From: Phalacrocorax aristotelis
Taxonomy: Eukaryota > Chordata > Aves > Suliformes > Phalacrocoracidae
NCBI RefSeq assembly: GCF_949628215.1
Contig: NW_027441179.1
Coordinates: 124,001 to 188,000, forward strand
Direction: 5' to 3'
Length of the DNA: 64,000 nt
This document shows positions 33,135-45,069 of the stretch, piece by piece. The translations under genes were made by a program, and so were the position numbers. Every line of letters starts with the position of its first letter. Position 1 is the first letter of the stretch. The notes under the pieces are model-generated. The model was given only the letters and a program-made list of their open reading frames with translations, was not told the DNA's origin and did no database searches.

Positions 33135-33241
33135 AAGTGGGCCCAGCATTGAAGGTGACGGTTCCCCAGCCATCGGGGACGGACCGAGTACGTGAGCAGG
33201 CACCTGACGTGGCCACTGACCCGGGAGGCACGGATCGGGAG
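33135..33241 (+). other. Candidate exon, unrecognised
   Basis: A 107-nt block between a strong acceptor (CCGTATTTCCCCAG) and a strong donor (GTGAGGG from 33242). One frame is open across it (EVGPALKVTVPQPSGTDRVR...), without a recognised domain. It lies at the left edge of the decayed GT-rich monomers, where similar exon-like blocks recur. It may therefore be part of that repeat rather than a gene. Confidence 0.25.
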
Positions 33242-33249
33242 GTGAGGGA

Positions 33250-35110
33250 ACCGTGTTGGCATGGCAGGGGAAAGGATGAGTCTGGAATGTGGCTGTTGGT
33301 GGAGATGCATGGCAGGGAGCCGGACACGGGAGGGAGGGGGCGAACAGAGCATCGTGAGAAGGTAGGTCAGCACGTGACAACGGAGGGGTCGTGCAGTGCG
33401 AGCACCTATGTGACTAGTTAATGAAGGGACTCACAAAACTATATGCAAAGCGGGATGTCTGCCCCGAGCTCATCGGGCAAGGTGAGCGATGAACAGGAAA
33501 CCGTAGCAGCTGTTATTTTTGAGGTGTGGAATTGTTTGTGAGCGGGCGGCCGCTTCCAGGCGCAGGGGTCGCCTTGTCTCTCTGGTTCTCTAGGCACCGT
33601 AGGTGGCGGCGGCCACGACATCCAGCCTCATTAGAGCGTGGGGGAGCGGAAGTTCACGGCGCTTCCGAGGAGGCTGTTGTTGCGGAAGTGGCCGGCGTTG
33701 AGTGGTGTGACACTGAGTGATGGCACCGCACATTTGGAGATGAAGAGTATCCGTGTGACCACAGCCCCATCCTACATAGCCTGTGTGGCCTTCTTAAAGG
33801 ATGGCTTTTGAGCCCCCGGATTTGGAAGGGAAGCTGAGGGGCCGATGCTGTCTTTGTGCAGGTGGCCGGTCGGTTGGGGGAAGCGCAGGTGGGGCAGGCA
33901 AGGGTTGTAAAATCAGTGGAGGGTACCGTTCAGAGACCGGACACGTTTGGGCCGAGGGAGGTTGTGGTGTCCTTTCTGCAAAACAGAAGCATCTGCCAGG
34001 CAGGGGAGTTCCTGCCTGTGCTTGTGCTGTTGTGTGGATTTTGTAGTCTGTTCCTTACTGTACTTGGGTCTCGATGTGTCTGTTGTTCTCCGTGCTGAGC
34101 AGGCACCTAGGTAGCAATATTGAGGGTTTTGCAAGCCCTGGCTCATCGGCATAATGGTAACCGAGAGCTTCCTTTCTCGCATTTTAAGTCTACTGCATAG
34201 ATTTGTCTTGTGTCTGAAATATTAGACCTTTATAGAAGGTCATCTTTTTGCGGCGGTGATTAAGGCGGCCTCAGTACTGCTGCTGAAGAGCAGTCTGAAT
34301 ACGCAGGGCCCTTTTCTGGGACCTGTTCCCTGCACCTGTACGTTCTGAGGTCTTTAAGAGTGGCTTGTCGCTCGTGCATCGTCCTAGTTGTGGGTATATG
34401 GTTTCATCGCAGGTGATGATGGTACGTGACTTCTCTGCGGATGCTATAGCTTCTTCCTCGCTGCCGTATAGATCTTCTCGCCCGGTGGCATCTCTGGGCC
34501 GGAAGTCCGTCGTCTCGGTGAGAGTTTTCTTAGGTGCCTCGATCGCGTCGCTTGTAGTATTTGTGAGCGGTGTCGGTCCGTGCACGTCGATGCCTGTGTC
34601 AGAGCTGCTCCGCCTGGGGGTGTAGCAATGGTAGAGCGGGGGAAAGAATAGCAATAAGAGTATATGGTTAATGTTAATATGCATAGACTGTTCTGGCAAC
34701 GCCTGTACAACCCTCGTCGGAGCGAGTGGCCGTTGGCAGCGGGCGAGGACGGTAATTTCCGGGGCGTTTTGTGGGTGCCGAGGGGATGACCGTAGCTGCC
34801 TGGGAGAGGCAGCTAGAGTGCTAGCTGAGCAGAGGGCACCTCTCAGCTGTTCAAGCTTGTACGTGCGTGGGGCTTAGCATTTGATTGAAGGTATTTCCTT
34901 TAATGGCATGCAGTAGTTGGGCTCTAGATGGTATTCCTACGTGGAAGCAAGACCTGTGGAATGGTTAAGCTGTTGCTGTGCGTCCAGGTGACTTGTTCTA
35001 TCATGCTGTTCTTGCAGAGGATGAAGATGGAGCTGTGCAGGGTGATGGAGCAGAGCTGAGTAGAGCACACTAAGGCGGCGGGTCCGTGTGCAGGATTAAA
35101 GGGAAGATGC
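33250..35110 (+). repeat. Decayed monomer I of the 2.16-kb repeat
   Basis: Diverged relative of an array B unit. Matches in order include AAGGATGG...GGTGGGGCAGGCAAGG (against 53690-53770), the GCTAGAGTGCTAGCTGAGC region at 34810, TAGTTGGGCTCTAGATGGTATTCCTACGTG at 34913 (against 54769), CCAGGTGACTTGTT at 34985, and GTGCAGGGTGATGGAGCAG near 35035 (against 54889). Large parts between these are unalignable by eye. Limits are approximate. Confidence 0.6.
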
Positions 35111-35149
35111 GACTGAAGGCTATTTGAGGAGCATTTCAGGCGAGCTGGG

Positions 35150-36960
35150 TCGCAGTGAGGGGGCGCATGGGGCTGGTGACTTTGTTCTCTTTGCTCTCAG
35201 GAGCACAGCGCTATCCCTAGGGGCTGGCAAGGTTCTAATTGTGGGGCCGGCGCCCATCGGGTGCTTCTTTTTGCGTTACAGTTTAAAGCGTGGATCGCTC
35301 TGATGTTTGAGGAGTTTCTGGGCAGTTGTCGTCTGCGGCGTCGTTCCCAGATGCGTGAACAGCTCTGCTCTGTCGCTGTCTGTTTTCAGGGAGCGTGATT
35401 TCTTTCCTGCATCCTTACATTCTTAGGTCTTGTAGCTGGGCTTCTTGTGCCTCCTCCCTCTCAGTTTTGAGAGGAACTTCTTGTCACGGGCCCTGACGCT
35501 CTTCTAATCTTTTTGGATCGCGTTAGGGCCTCCTTGCGTCACTGTCAGGGTTCTGCAGGTCTTGTTGCTGGACGAGCTCTTCCGTCCAGTTGTCTCTGTG
35601 TTTGCCGAGAGCGTTCTCTCGTCTCGGAGGCGCGCAGTTTGTAGTGTTTCTCATAGCATTGGTGTGTGCGTTTGAGTTTGTCTCGGACCGCCTTGTTGGC
35701 CGTGTAGAGTCGGGTAGGTGGCACAGCGATGAGAGGTTAGGGTTCATCTGTTGCTGTGCCAAGGCTGTTGGGGGAAAAGGTCGTACCGTCATCTCAGATT
35801 GAGTGGCCCTCCTCAGCGGGCGAGGACCGTTTTGTGGGCTCGGAGGCCGTGACCGTGGCTATCTGGGAGAGGCAGCTAGAGTTCAGCTGAGCAGATTACC
35901 TCTGCAGGGTGTTCAAGCTTGTACGTGCGTAGGGCTTCATGTTTGATGTCATATGTTTGTTTTTAATGGCAGGTTATAGTCGGTCTTCAGGAACCGTTAA
36001 GGTACTGCTGTGCAACCAGGCGACTTGTTTGGTATTGGTTTTGGAGATGCCGAGGGACGAGTCGTGCAGGGCGACGGAGGGGAACTGAGGGGACCGATGT
36101 AAGCGGGTGAGTCGGTGCGTGGTGTATATAGAGGGAAGATGTGACCGATGGCTCTATGACTCCGTTGCTCCTTGCGTTTGTCTTTTGTTTTGGTTTTGAA
36201 GTAGCGTAGCAATGAGCAAAGGAGGCAAGTCGAGCAAGGCGAGTGGTGATTGGTGGGCTGAAGTAGCAGCTCTTCTGAGGTGTTGTGTTGCTGGGGAAGT
36301 TATAAGCAACGCGCGTTGTTCGGGTGTTACGGACGGCGGGCGAGGTGCCGTGTTCAGCTGCAAGTGACGTAGGCCGGGTGGGAGGCTGTCGAGGGAAAGG
36401 GGTGCAAGACGGGGATTGGTGCGGGCAGGCTGTGGCATCGGGCAGCATCTCAGGAGGTGCCTTTTCGCTTGGCTTTTTGCAGGTGCCGCTGGCAGGCTCG
36501 GAGCGGTGCTGCCGCATGCCTATGAGAGGTCTGAGAAGGTGGGGCAGTGGCCAGCATCTAAGACCAGAGAATGCTGTGGTCCGTCGTCGAGCTCTTCAGT
36601 TTTGTAGGTAACACGTGGGCCGTCTTTGGAACGGCGTATGAGCATTAGAAGTGAGCTGGGTAGTAATGAGGAAGTCATGGGGCGGTGATTTCTCACGAGC
36701 GTAACGGTAGTTTACTGTGTGTTCATACATTTGGTGCCACAAGCGATGACGGAAGCGGGGTGTGATGCTGGAATCTGTGCAGAGCAGGTGAGCCGATGGG
36801 CATGTTCGTTTTGATGAGGGGGGTGCTCTGGTAGAGATCTGTGTTGACCTGTGTGATACTTATTGCTGGCCCTGGTGTTTTTTGGGTTTTTTTTTTGTTT
36901 TTTTTTTATTTTTTTTTCCACGTGATGAAGAGGCACCTGGCCACTGCGAGAATATCCTGG
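35150..36960 (+). repeat. Decayed monomer II of the 2.16-kb repeat
   Basis: Collinear with an array B unit. Matches in order are GCGAGCTGGGTCGCAG (35137), GGCGCCCATCGGGTGCTTC (35250), GCGTCGTTCCCAGATGCGTGA (35338), the GGGAGAGGCAGCTAGAG region (35863), GATGCCGAGGGACGAGTCGTG (36047), GAGGCTGTCGAGGGAAAGG (36382), CTTTTTGCAGGTGCCGC (36472) and GTGATGAAGAGGCACCTGGCC (36922). The last follows a T-rich tract that is also present in array B (near 55770). CG dinucleotides are often TG or CA here compared with the array. Confidence 0.7.
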
Positions 36961-37969
36961 TTAGCTGGTGTGTTTCTTGTTGTGAAAGGATTCATAATCT
37001 GGCCCATCTGAAAGCCCCGCAGTGTGACTTTTGTTAGGAAGAGATTTTATAAAATTGAGATATTTCTTATTCAGTGAGGTTGCATTCTATGAACTTGCCA
37101 TCAGAGTGCATCTTAGAGACAGTGTCTTTGTCAGCAGAACTCATCAGCACAAGACTTGCAAAGTATTGCTTTTTTTTTTTAAGATAAAAAAATCAATGGT
37201 CCTTGCGGAGATCCAAGCACAGCACATACTCCAGATGTTGATGGCATTGGTAGTGCTTGGGTTCCCAGTTGTAACAGTCGAGATACCATAAAAATACGGT
37301 TCCCCTGTATGCTTCGGTACAGCCGAACGCATTAGCAGGTCTGCCGGTCCTTCTTGGTAGCCCCGTGTATTGCAACACTGGGGATTTGATTTGCGTGTTT
37401 TTTTTGTTGTGGTATTTTTTTTCCCCAAAAAAAGTAAAACCGTATCGGGGATCTCTTCACGCACCGATTCTTCTGTCATAAATGAAAGTTTAAAAAAAGC
37501 TAACAGTGTCTGATTTACGACGTGACTTGCGCTGTTTCAGCTGTAACTGCCAAGCAGATGTAGGGTACGATTTGTTAGGTGTACTTAAGCGCAGGTAGGT
37601 ATTTGTTGTGAATATTTAATGAGGGGCGACTGAATGTTGGGGGGCGGGGGGGTTTCCTGCCGGTATTTTGAGGGAGCGCTCTTAAGTATTTTATTTCAGT
37701 CTCGCTTTCGACGCGCGTTTCCCTGGCAGTTCAGCAGCACCTCTTGGGCGGGGCAGCTGGGCGGACGTCCCTCCCGACTCCGTAACACGCCAAAACCCCC
37801 CAGTCACGTTGCTGCTGTGTATTTTGGAGATAGATAATCTTATGGCGGGCGTGAACGGCTGTGCGAGTTAAATGAACGCAGAAGGAAAATGGAAAGCTTT
37901 TATAGCCTAGACGCTCATATTGGATGTGCGTAAACACGCGCCCGCCTTCTCAGCACAAAGTGAATTACT
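36961..37969. other. Unique region, no recognised gene
   Basis: Contains T-runs near 37169 and 37399 and a short A-rich stretch. It has no domain, LTR or CR1 that I can recognise. Short open frames are not convincing. Confidence 0.5.
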
Positions 37970-38436
37970 GAGACTTGTTCTTAATTTTTTACGTTACTCT
38001 TTCAAGTTTGACGCTTCACTTCAGGCTTCGTGGAGCCAGGCAGCAAGACGTGCGGCGGCAGGGCGAGGGCTGTAGCTGCTGCGGTGGATCTGTAAGCGGA
38101 GGTTCCGGTACAACTTTGCCCCGCAGCCTCACGGGGTTATCTCCCCGCAGCGGTGCCGTAAGGAAGGGATGAGACGTTTTCCAGCACCAGCCAGAGCGTT
38201 CAGTGTTACACGAAGAATCTGTTCAAAATGGTATCGGTTAGTCTTAATACTGTTTTCAAGTGTTCCAATCACTCTAGCTTTTAAAGGATGTGTTGTGTTT
38301 TGAGATGACCTGTTTGCCTAGGATCTTGCTGCGGCTCAATTTCCTTCCTATCCCTTAGGCTGACTGAGCTCCTCCGTTTTCTTCTGTGCTATTTTATTAA
38401 CGTGCTGAAATATAGTTTGGGATTTCTGTTTTTCAG

Positions 38437-38515
38437 ATGTCTTCTAAGTGTCTCGTGATGCTCAAGAGATGCCCCCCGGCCCGGGTTTGCCTGCTGGTCG
38501 TTAAGCGTGGTGAAG
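38437..38515 (+). other. Candidate exon beginning with ATG
   Basis: Acceptor GATTTCTGTTTTTCAG is followed at once by ATG and 26 open codons (MSSKCLVMLKRCPPARVCLL...), then donor GTAAGGGG from 38516. In the paralogous segment near 42000 the acceptor AG is lost. There is no domain and no conservation evidence; it may be chance. Confidence 0.2.
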
Positions 38516-38815
38516 GTAAGGGGCCATCCCTCTGCCTGGAGGCTCCCGGCTCTGTCTCCAGCAGGTGCCCCGCAGGTGCGGCCGCGAGGGCTGCCTGGAG
38601 GGGAGAGTCGGGGCCCCCAGGGACCGGGGCTGTTTGTTGCCCCAGGGAGCCCGTCCCAGAGCGGTAACAGAGTGGGAGCATGGCCGAGCAGAGCCTGAGA
38701 GAGATGTGACACTGTCCTCTGGCACGCTCCCGCTCCGCTGTGGGGTGGCCGCCAGCCTGCGGACAGGGGCTGGGGGGGCTGCCCCACCTTTTAGATATTA
38801 GCAGAGCTCCCCTTT

Positions 38816-38842
38816 TTTGGGGGGGTGGGTGGGGTGGGTGTG
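38816..38842 (+). other. Potential G-quadruplex
   Basis: A G-run followed by GGGTGGGGTGGGTG gives four runs of three or more G separated by single T. It directly precedes a short GT repeat. Confidence 0.6.
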
Positions 38843-38917
38843 TGTACCTTTGTAAATGACACTATTAATGAGCTGCAGGTTGGAGCAGATTCCCTTGTTT
38901 AGTGCCCTTCTTGGGGT

Positions 38918-38975
38918 TGAATCACAGATTCTTAGGTTGGAAGGGACCTCAGGGATCACCTAGTCCAACCTTACT
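38918..38975 (-). mobile_element. CR1 3'-end fragment
   Basis: TAGGTTGGAAGGGACCTCAG followed by GATCACCTAGTCCAACC is the reverse complement of the CR1 3' terminus, preceded by AATCACAGATTC, which resembles the CR1 tail repeat. It is a very short, 5'-truncated insertion found only in copy 1 of the local duplication. Confidence 0.85.
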
Positions 38976-40117
38976 ATAATAAAATAGGGGGAGTCCTGGG
39001 CGGGTGATGATGTCATGCAGGGCACCCCAGTGTCAATGGGGGAGCTGATAATGCATCAGAGGAGCAGGTCAGTGTGTGTGGGTCATCTAGGGGTTCCCCC
39101 CCCTCAAAAAGGGGGGTTGCAGCCCAAAAATGCCAGAAAATTCAGGGGGCTATTAAGAAAAATATTTTAAGAAGCAAACGTGGGTGTGAGGCACTGAATT
39201 AGAGAAAACCTCTTATTTTATATATATTGAAAAGTATTATTACTTTATAGATGTATAAAGGGATTTTAGGATAGAAAGAATTCTACATTGAGATACGGGA
39301 TTTTAAAATACAAAAGTAACTCGCCTGTCTACATATATTTAAAATAAAAAATAAAGGCGTTTAAAATGAAGAAAAAGGATTTATGAAGGAATTCAAAATA
39401 GAAGGAAGTCTGACTAGAGCGAGCATCTACACTTACTGTGTATTACATAGTCTAAGTAGATGTCTAAATAGAGAAGTTGAAAAAGATTCAAGTGTCAGAA
39501 AAGTATAAGTAAGCAGATAGCTAGTCTAAATAGGTGTTCTATGTATGTATTGATATGTAAGTCTAAACAGGTATGTGGAAATAGCTATTCTGTGTAAGTG
39601 TAAATAGTCTAAATAGATGTGTAAAATATATGTATTCCATAAGCATATGGATGTGTAAGTACACACATAAGTGTAAATGTCTATGCTATATAAGGTTTTT
39701 AAAATGCAAAGAAACCCTATTTATACATAGGATTTATAAATTGGACAACGCCCCTCAACTCCCCCCATCAACTCAAGACACAAATGTGCTTTCAAATGCT
39801 GCCCCTCTCGCCTTCTCCTTTTCCTATCCCAGTGTGGGCCTGATTCCCCCAAATGGGGATTTTCCCCTATGGGGCCGCATATGCGGAGTGGGAGCTGCTG
39901 CCAGGGTACAAAAGAACCCCAAACCTTTTGAGTCTGGGTCTGCAGTGGTGGGGGGTGGTGGAACCAAAGCAAACTGGAAGAGTCAACTCCAGGTGGATTT
40001 GTGCAGCTGGAAAGCAAGAAAATGGCTGGGGGCTATGAAAGGGGGAAGGGGCTCTTAAGATGCAAAACCAGAAGTTAACTGTTCTATCTCTGAATGCTTA
40101 TCCAGCTGAAAGTTAAT

Positions 40118-40617
40118 TGTTGCGGAACGCTTGTCTAGCCACTGTGTAAAATAATTAGCAAGGAGGCCTGGAATCCACTTGCGAAGGACAAATTCCTGAG
40201 AAGGATGGAAAATTGTCTAAAGAACCAGGTAAAACAGTAGTTTAGACAAGTGTCAAGAGATAACTGAGTCTGCGCAAAACCAAAAGGTTACTAGCGGTGA
40301 TGAAGAGGAGCCAGCAGCCTTCATCTTTACTACCCCCGATCACCACCACGAGGAGGCACTGCGCAAGCTCAGTTGGGAAAGATTTATGGAAACTACTTTT
40401 TTGGCTAATTTTAATACGACGTGGGGAAAGGTCATGCATATCTATAGGCGTATTGGGAAATTGTATGTATCTGTAATGCTTTACTATATAAATGGAAGAC
40501 AAACTATCACAGAGGTGCGCATGACTTTGGTGGGACTACCCCCCGTGCTGCCCAGCACTGAATAAACATACCTACTTCACAATCTTACAGATTGTGGAGT
40601 CCGCTTTCCGCACATCA
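40118..40617 (+). mobile_element. ERV LTR (probable solo LTR)
   Basis: About 500 bp starting TGTTGCGGAACG and ending CCGCACATCA (TG...CA). It has a TATA box TATATAAA at 40495-40502 and AATAAA at 40561-40566, correctly spaced for U3-R-U5. The GGCTGGGGAGTGACAAAA sequence just after resembles an avian ERV leader. No internal gag, pol or env follows; the next 300 bp are A-rich. The 5' end is approximate. Confidence 0.7.
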
Positions 40618-40639
40618 GGTAGGTGGGCTGGGGAGTGAC

Positions 40640-40955
40640 AAAACAAACACACACCACAAAAAAAAAAACCTACAAAAAACTCCAAATGAAGAAAACCCAT
40701 GGACCAGCCACTCTCATCCACAAAACATAAACTGAAAATCAGCAATTCTTGTGGTTCAAAAACACAAACCCCCCCACTTTATACAATGTTTTTGAAAAAA
40801 AAAACCCAATTTTTATATTATTAAAAAAAAAAGGACTCAAAACACAAATCCCCAAGAAACCCAGCAAAATGGAAAACAACACAACCCAAAGATAAAAAAA
40901 AACCCCTCCAAAGCAATAATTGACCAACCCAACCCTATAAAAAAAAAAAACTATG
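40640..40955. repeat. A-rich low-complexity region
   Basis: Repeated A-runs with AACCC and AAAACAC. It is the reverse-complement type of the GT-rich tracts elsewhere. There is no gene. Confidence 0.85.
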
Positions 40956-41559
40956 AAAATCCTGTTTTGGGGATTACTAGGTGTGAAACACCTGCATTTG
41001 GAAGGGCATTTCTGGGGCTTGTCTGGAATGGATTCTCCGCAGTGGGTCAGTTATCTGGAGCGGATCATCATCTGCAGGTTATCCCAGGTGAGTTGCCCAT
41101 TGTGGATTATCCTGGGGGGACCCCCTGGTGTCAGTCATCCCCATGCATGTTCCCCATGGAGTGTCTGCCCAGACATTCCCCCATCCAGCAGTGTCTGTCT
41201 CCTCCCCCACCCTTCCTCTCCATGTGTCTGTGCCCTCCCTTCCACTGAAATGGGCCTCCTGCATGAGGTTTTCTCCTGTGTGGGTTTTTTCTTGGTGACA
41301 TGCCCTCACTTACCCTGGCCTCCTGTTCTGTGCTCGCTGAAGCCTTGTGCTTATGCAGGATGAGCAGAGCAGGGTCCTGGCAGTGCAGAGGCGAGGCGAG
41401 GTGCTGACAAGCCAATGAAGGCCAAGGCTCAGCAGTGCACAACTCCTTTGCAGGTCAGCCACTGGCATCTGGTCTGCCTGGCTGCCCTGTGCCCTGACGC
41501 ACAGCTGCCCCCATCACCCCAAGCAGCCTGCCTTCAGAAGGGCAGCTGTGTTCCCCTGA
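40956..41559. other. No recognised feature
   Basis: Unique sequence with some C/T-rich stretches (41190-41260). Splice-like signals are present but there is no coding domain. Confidence 0.5.
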
Positions 41560-42254
41560 TTTTACTCCTTTAGGTTTGGCACTTTGGGCTTCATTGAGTA
41601 AGCATGATGTGCAGCAGCAGCAGTGAAAGAGCTGTAGCTGTGGTGGTGAATCGGTAAGCATAGGTTCTTGGTACGCTATAGCATTGCCCTGCAGTCTCAT
41701 AGGGTTATCTCCCTGCGGCAGTGCCGTAAGGAAGGGATGAGGCTTTTTCTAACACCAGCAAGAATGTTTAGTGTGGTACCATTTTGGTCAGATTTTTAGT
41801 ATAAATAGCTGTTAATAGTTTTTTAAGTGTTCTACTCACTTAAGCTGTAAAGGATATGTTGTGTTTCAAGCTGATTCATTTACTTAGAAACCTCCTTTGA
41901 CTGAACTGATAGACTATGCCTTAGGCTGACAACAGTTTGTATTTTCATCTGCTCCCATTTTTTTAATATGGTGACATATAGTTAGATTTTTGTTTTTCCA
42001 ACATCTTGATGAAAGCATCTCGGTATGCTCAGTAAATACGTCCCCACCCATGCTTGCTTCCTGTTACTCGGGGCACACTAATGTCACTATGGGTGGGGAA
42101 ATGATGCAGCAGAGCAGCAGGTGAGGGGGGATGGTGCGTGAGGGATTTTAGATGGTGGTCAGTGTAGGGCCGCAGTGGAAGAATCACAAGCTGAACACAG
42201 CTGTGAGAACGCAACCTCCAAGAGGGGAAGCGGGAGGAATGTCATTGCACAATA

Positions 42255-42675
42255 TGTTGTTGCAACCCAGAACCGCCGTTAGCTGGCAGAGCACGTACCC
42301 GGCAGGCCTTGTTGCATGTGCCGGCCACGCGTGCAGCAATGTCTAGGCAGTACTTTTGCCTTGAATCTGCTGAGGGTATAAAAAGGGGCGGCTCAAAGCA
42401 GAGCGGGGGGGAGACAGAGCACGCTCTGGGAACCACAGGGGACACCCTGAAGGTGCCACGCCTACCTCCCTTCTCCATGATGACCTTGCTCACGGTCACC
42501 CTCCTGCTCGGCGGTGTCTCGGGCATAGTCAGGTTGGTCAGACTCCGATGAGGGGAAAACAATATGCTAGTAACTGCTTCTGCAAGGCTCTAACAGAGCA
42601 ATAAATACTGTTGTGCTTTTGAAATATCATATGTTGGGTGAATTTTGTGCATAGGAATCCTGCTAACCTGTTACA
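42255..42675 (+). mobile_element. ERV LTR (probable solo LTR)
   Basis: Begins TGTTGTTGCAACCC and ends CCTGTTACA. It has the TATA box GGTATAAAAAGGGGCGG at 42375-42391 and AATAAA at 42600-42605, the layout of a retroviral U3-R-U5. It encloses a 24-codon open frame with a hydrophobic start (MMTLLTVTLLLGGVSG..., from 42478) that looks signal-peptide-like but is probably incidental. No internal retroviral region is attached. Confidence 0.6.
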
Positions 42676-43059
42676 GATGGGGGTGTAATGGGGGGTCCCT
42701 CCCCAAAGAGTCGTGGGGGGATTATTACATATTATAAACTATAAGTATGGGTGTGTGACATTGCAATAAAGGAAAAGGGTTTTTTTTCTATTTTGAATTC
42801 CTTCCTCTATATAGAGTTTAAAATGCACAAAAAAATTATGTCTATACAAGTTTTTTATATTTTAAGAGCCTGTACATGTTTCTACTTTAAAATAAACTTT
42901 TTACCTACTGTATAGTACAAAGAACTTGGAATATAAAAAATTTAAAGTTTTTTCTTTATTTATAAGTTAATATTGGTTTTCAAAATATATAAGAAGTCGT
43001 CTGCCTGGATAAAGCTATCTGAATTTAGTGTGTGTTCTATAATAAGCCTACCGCAGGGT

Positions 43060-43108
43060 CACAGGTTGGAAGGTTCTCAGGGATCATCTAGTCCAACCCT
43101 TCTGTTAG
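43060..43108 (-). mobile_element. CR1 3'-end fragment
   Basis: CAGGTTGGAAGGTTCTCAGG followed by GATCATCTAGTCCAACCC matches the reverse complement of the CR1 3' end. It sits in a different place in the duplication from the 38918 fragment, so it may be an independent insertion. Confidence 0.8.
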
Positions 43109-43700
43109 ATATTCTATGTAATCTAAATAAAGATAATAAAATAAGTGTAAACAGGTATAGAGATAAGTAGATATCTCAGTCTAAATAGAGAAGTGTAAAA
43201 TTAGTGATGATATATGTAAGTTTAAACAGATAGCTAAATAGAAGTTCTGATAAAAGTGTTGATCGGTATGTCTAAATAGATGCATAAATATTCTATAGAT
43301 GTATATAGATATAGTCACAATAGATAATATCTGTTTACACTAAGTTATAAAACATCTATGTATTCCCTGAATATACATATATTTAGGTAGATACTTCAGT
43401 GTTAAAATATCTGCTATATAGGGTTTTTACAACACTAAGAAAAACACTATTTATAGAATGGTTTCAGAAGCTCAACCCCCCCCTTCATACGTACTGAAGT
43501 TATAAAAGCGCTTTCTAAAGCTGCCCCTTATCCCTTTTCCGCTCCAAGTCAGGGCCCATCCTCCCAGTTGGTGACTTGCTCCTGCAGGGCTGCGCTTGCA
43601 GAGCGAGAGCTGCTGCCACAGCACTAATGCATCCCCAAATCCCCGATTCTGGTCCACCTACCTCTCTGGTGCCCCAAAAGTTGTTGCTCTTTTGCCAGTT

Positions 43701-45069
43701 CTGCCCTGTACGCTTCACCTCTTTGTTTCTGGTTCCCATGTGCCTTGTTCCAGCTCTTTCCTCTGTCCTTCCTCCCTATTTATTCTTTTTCCTCTGTCAC
43801 ACTGCTTTTGGGTGCTGACCCTGGTAGCCAGCTCACTGCAACCATATCTGACGCGTGTGAAGGGACAAGGCTTCGCTGCTTCCTGCGCATTCCCAGATGC
43901 GTTTGCAGCCCCTGGGCTTCGGGGTGAGTGGCTGCAGCTGGGTCCAAGGGAGAAGATGATGTGCTGTTGGATGCAGCCGGTGAGTCTGAGGACAGGGCTG
44001 GCCCTGCTGTGCCAAGGGGCTCTAGCTGGGGAGAGGGCTGCCTGGACACTCCTGCCTGCAGGAGCTGGCTGAGGAGTGAAAGGAAGGGTGTTCCACAGGC
44101 AGGTGCCTCCAGCAAGGAACAGCGTGTCGTTGAGCAAGGAAGGATCCATCCCGGCCAGAGCACGCCGCCAGCACAAGGTAACAGGATATCAGCAGCTCTG
44201 TTGGCTATGTGCGTTGGCCCCCGTGTGTCCAGGAAACACGGTCGGAGAGGAGTCTCGGGGCACCCGCCTCCTGCTCCGGGAGGGGCATGGTTTGGGCAGC
44301 CAGCACTGTGGAGGGGGAAGGGGCAGAGGGAGAGAGAGAAACCTCAGGGCTGTGAAGGTGTCCTGCCCACAACAGGAGCTGCAGTGAGTCGCACAGCTCC
44401 TCCCATGCATCTGGGCCTATCCCTGCTATGCTTTTCCCAGTGTCTGTCTGCCTCCTTGCCTGTCCCTGCCTCTGTCTCCTTCTCAGGCTGCACAGCTCAC
44501 CAAAGCTTTTTGGTCTTCTGCCAACACTGCCCTGCACCCCATCGCCTTCTATGTGTCCTTTCTATACCTCTCCTTTTCTGGCTCCACTCCTGCTATTTTT
44601 TTCTTCCCTATTACTTGTAAAAATTGCATTTCTAGGTCTGCCTCTACCCAGCGACCTATCTCCATTTCAGTGACTGACTCTGCTCTGCCCCGGCTTGCTC
44701 TTCCTACATCCTTTCTCTGTGGCCATCTATCTGTCTCCCTCTCTTGATATTTAACTTCTACCCACATGGCCAGAACCCCGTTGATTTTTACATTTGCGCT
44801 GTCTGTCTACGTTCAGTTCCGCGTCCACGTTTGTTTCTTCCTGCCTGTCCTCAACTAAATCACTTTTCCAATTTTGTTTGTCTTCATTGATTTAGTTTGC
44901 GGTCCCTATTTCTTACTTTTTCCTGTCTGACCCTTACTCCATTGCTTTTAAAATTCTCTTTCTAGGTTTAGTTTTACGAAGCTGCCAATCCCTAATTTTA
45001 AGGGTTATTTGTTGCTCATGCACCCCATTGCTTTTAAAATATTTTATCAAGGTGACTTTTTTTTTTAAT
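43701..45069 (+). repeat. Decayed pyrimidine-rich repeat (left of the CR1)
   Basis: 43701-43830 and 44400-45069 have the word structure of array A subrepeats (CTGTCCCTGCCTCTGTCTCC, CCATCTATCTGTCTCCCTCTC, TTAATTTT-type links) but are AT-shifted and diverged. The 43830-44400 part is G/C-rich unique DNA with donor-like sites (CCGGTGAGTC near 43979, CAAGGTAACA near 44175) and no recognised domain. Confidence 0.6.

Larger units (their letters stand above)
37970..40050 (+). repeat. Diverged segmental duplication, copy 1
   Basis: Direct counterpart of about 41560-43700. Shared stretches include GGGTTATCTCC and GTGCCGTAAGGAAGGGATGAG (38151 against 41721), GTGTTGTGTTTTGA against ATGTTGTGTTTCAA, the AT-rich tract with repeated TAAATAGATGT (39440-39720 against 43120-43450), and GAGCTGCTGCCA at 39890 against 43607. 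This copy contains extra sequence at about 38510-38990, including a CR1 end. Confidence 0.7.
41560..43700 (+). repeat. Diverged segmental duplication, copy 2
   Basis: Counterpart of 37970-40050 in the same orientation. It lacks the 38510-38990 insertion of copy 1 but contains an LTR at 42255-42675 that copy 1 lacks. The AT-rich core at 42720-43450 keeps many TAAATAGAT-type words. Confidence 0.7.
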
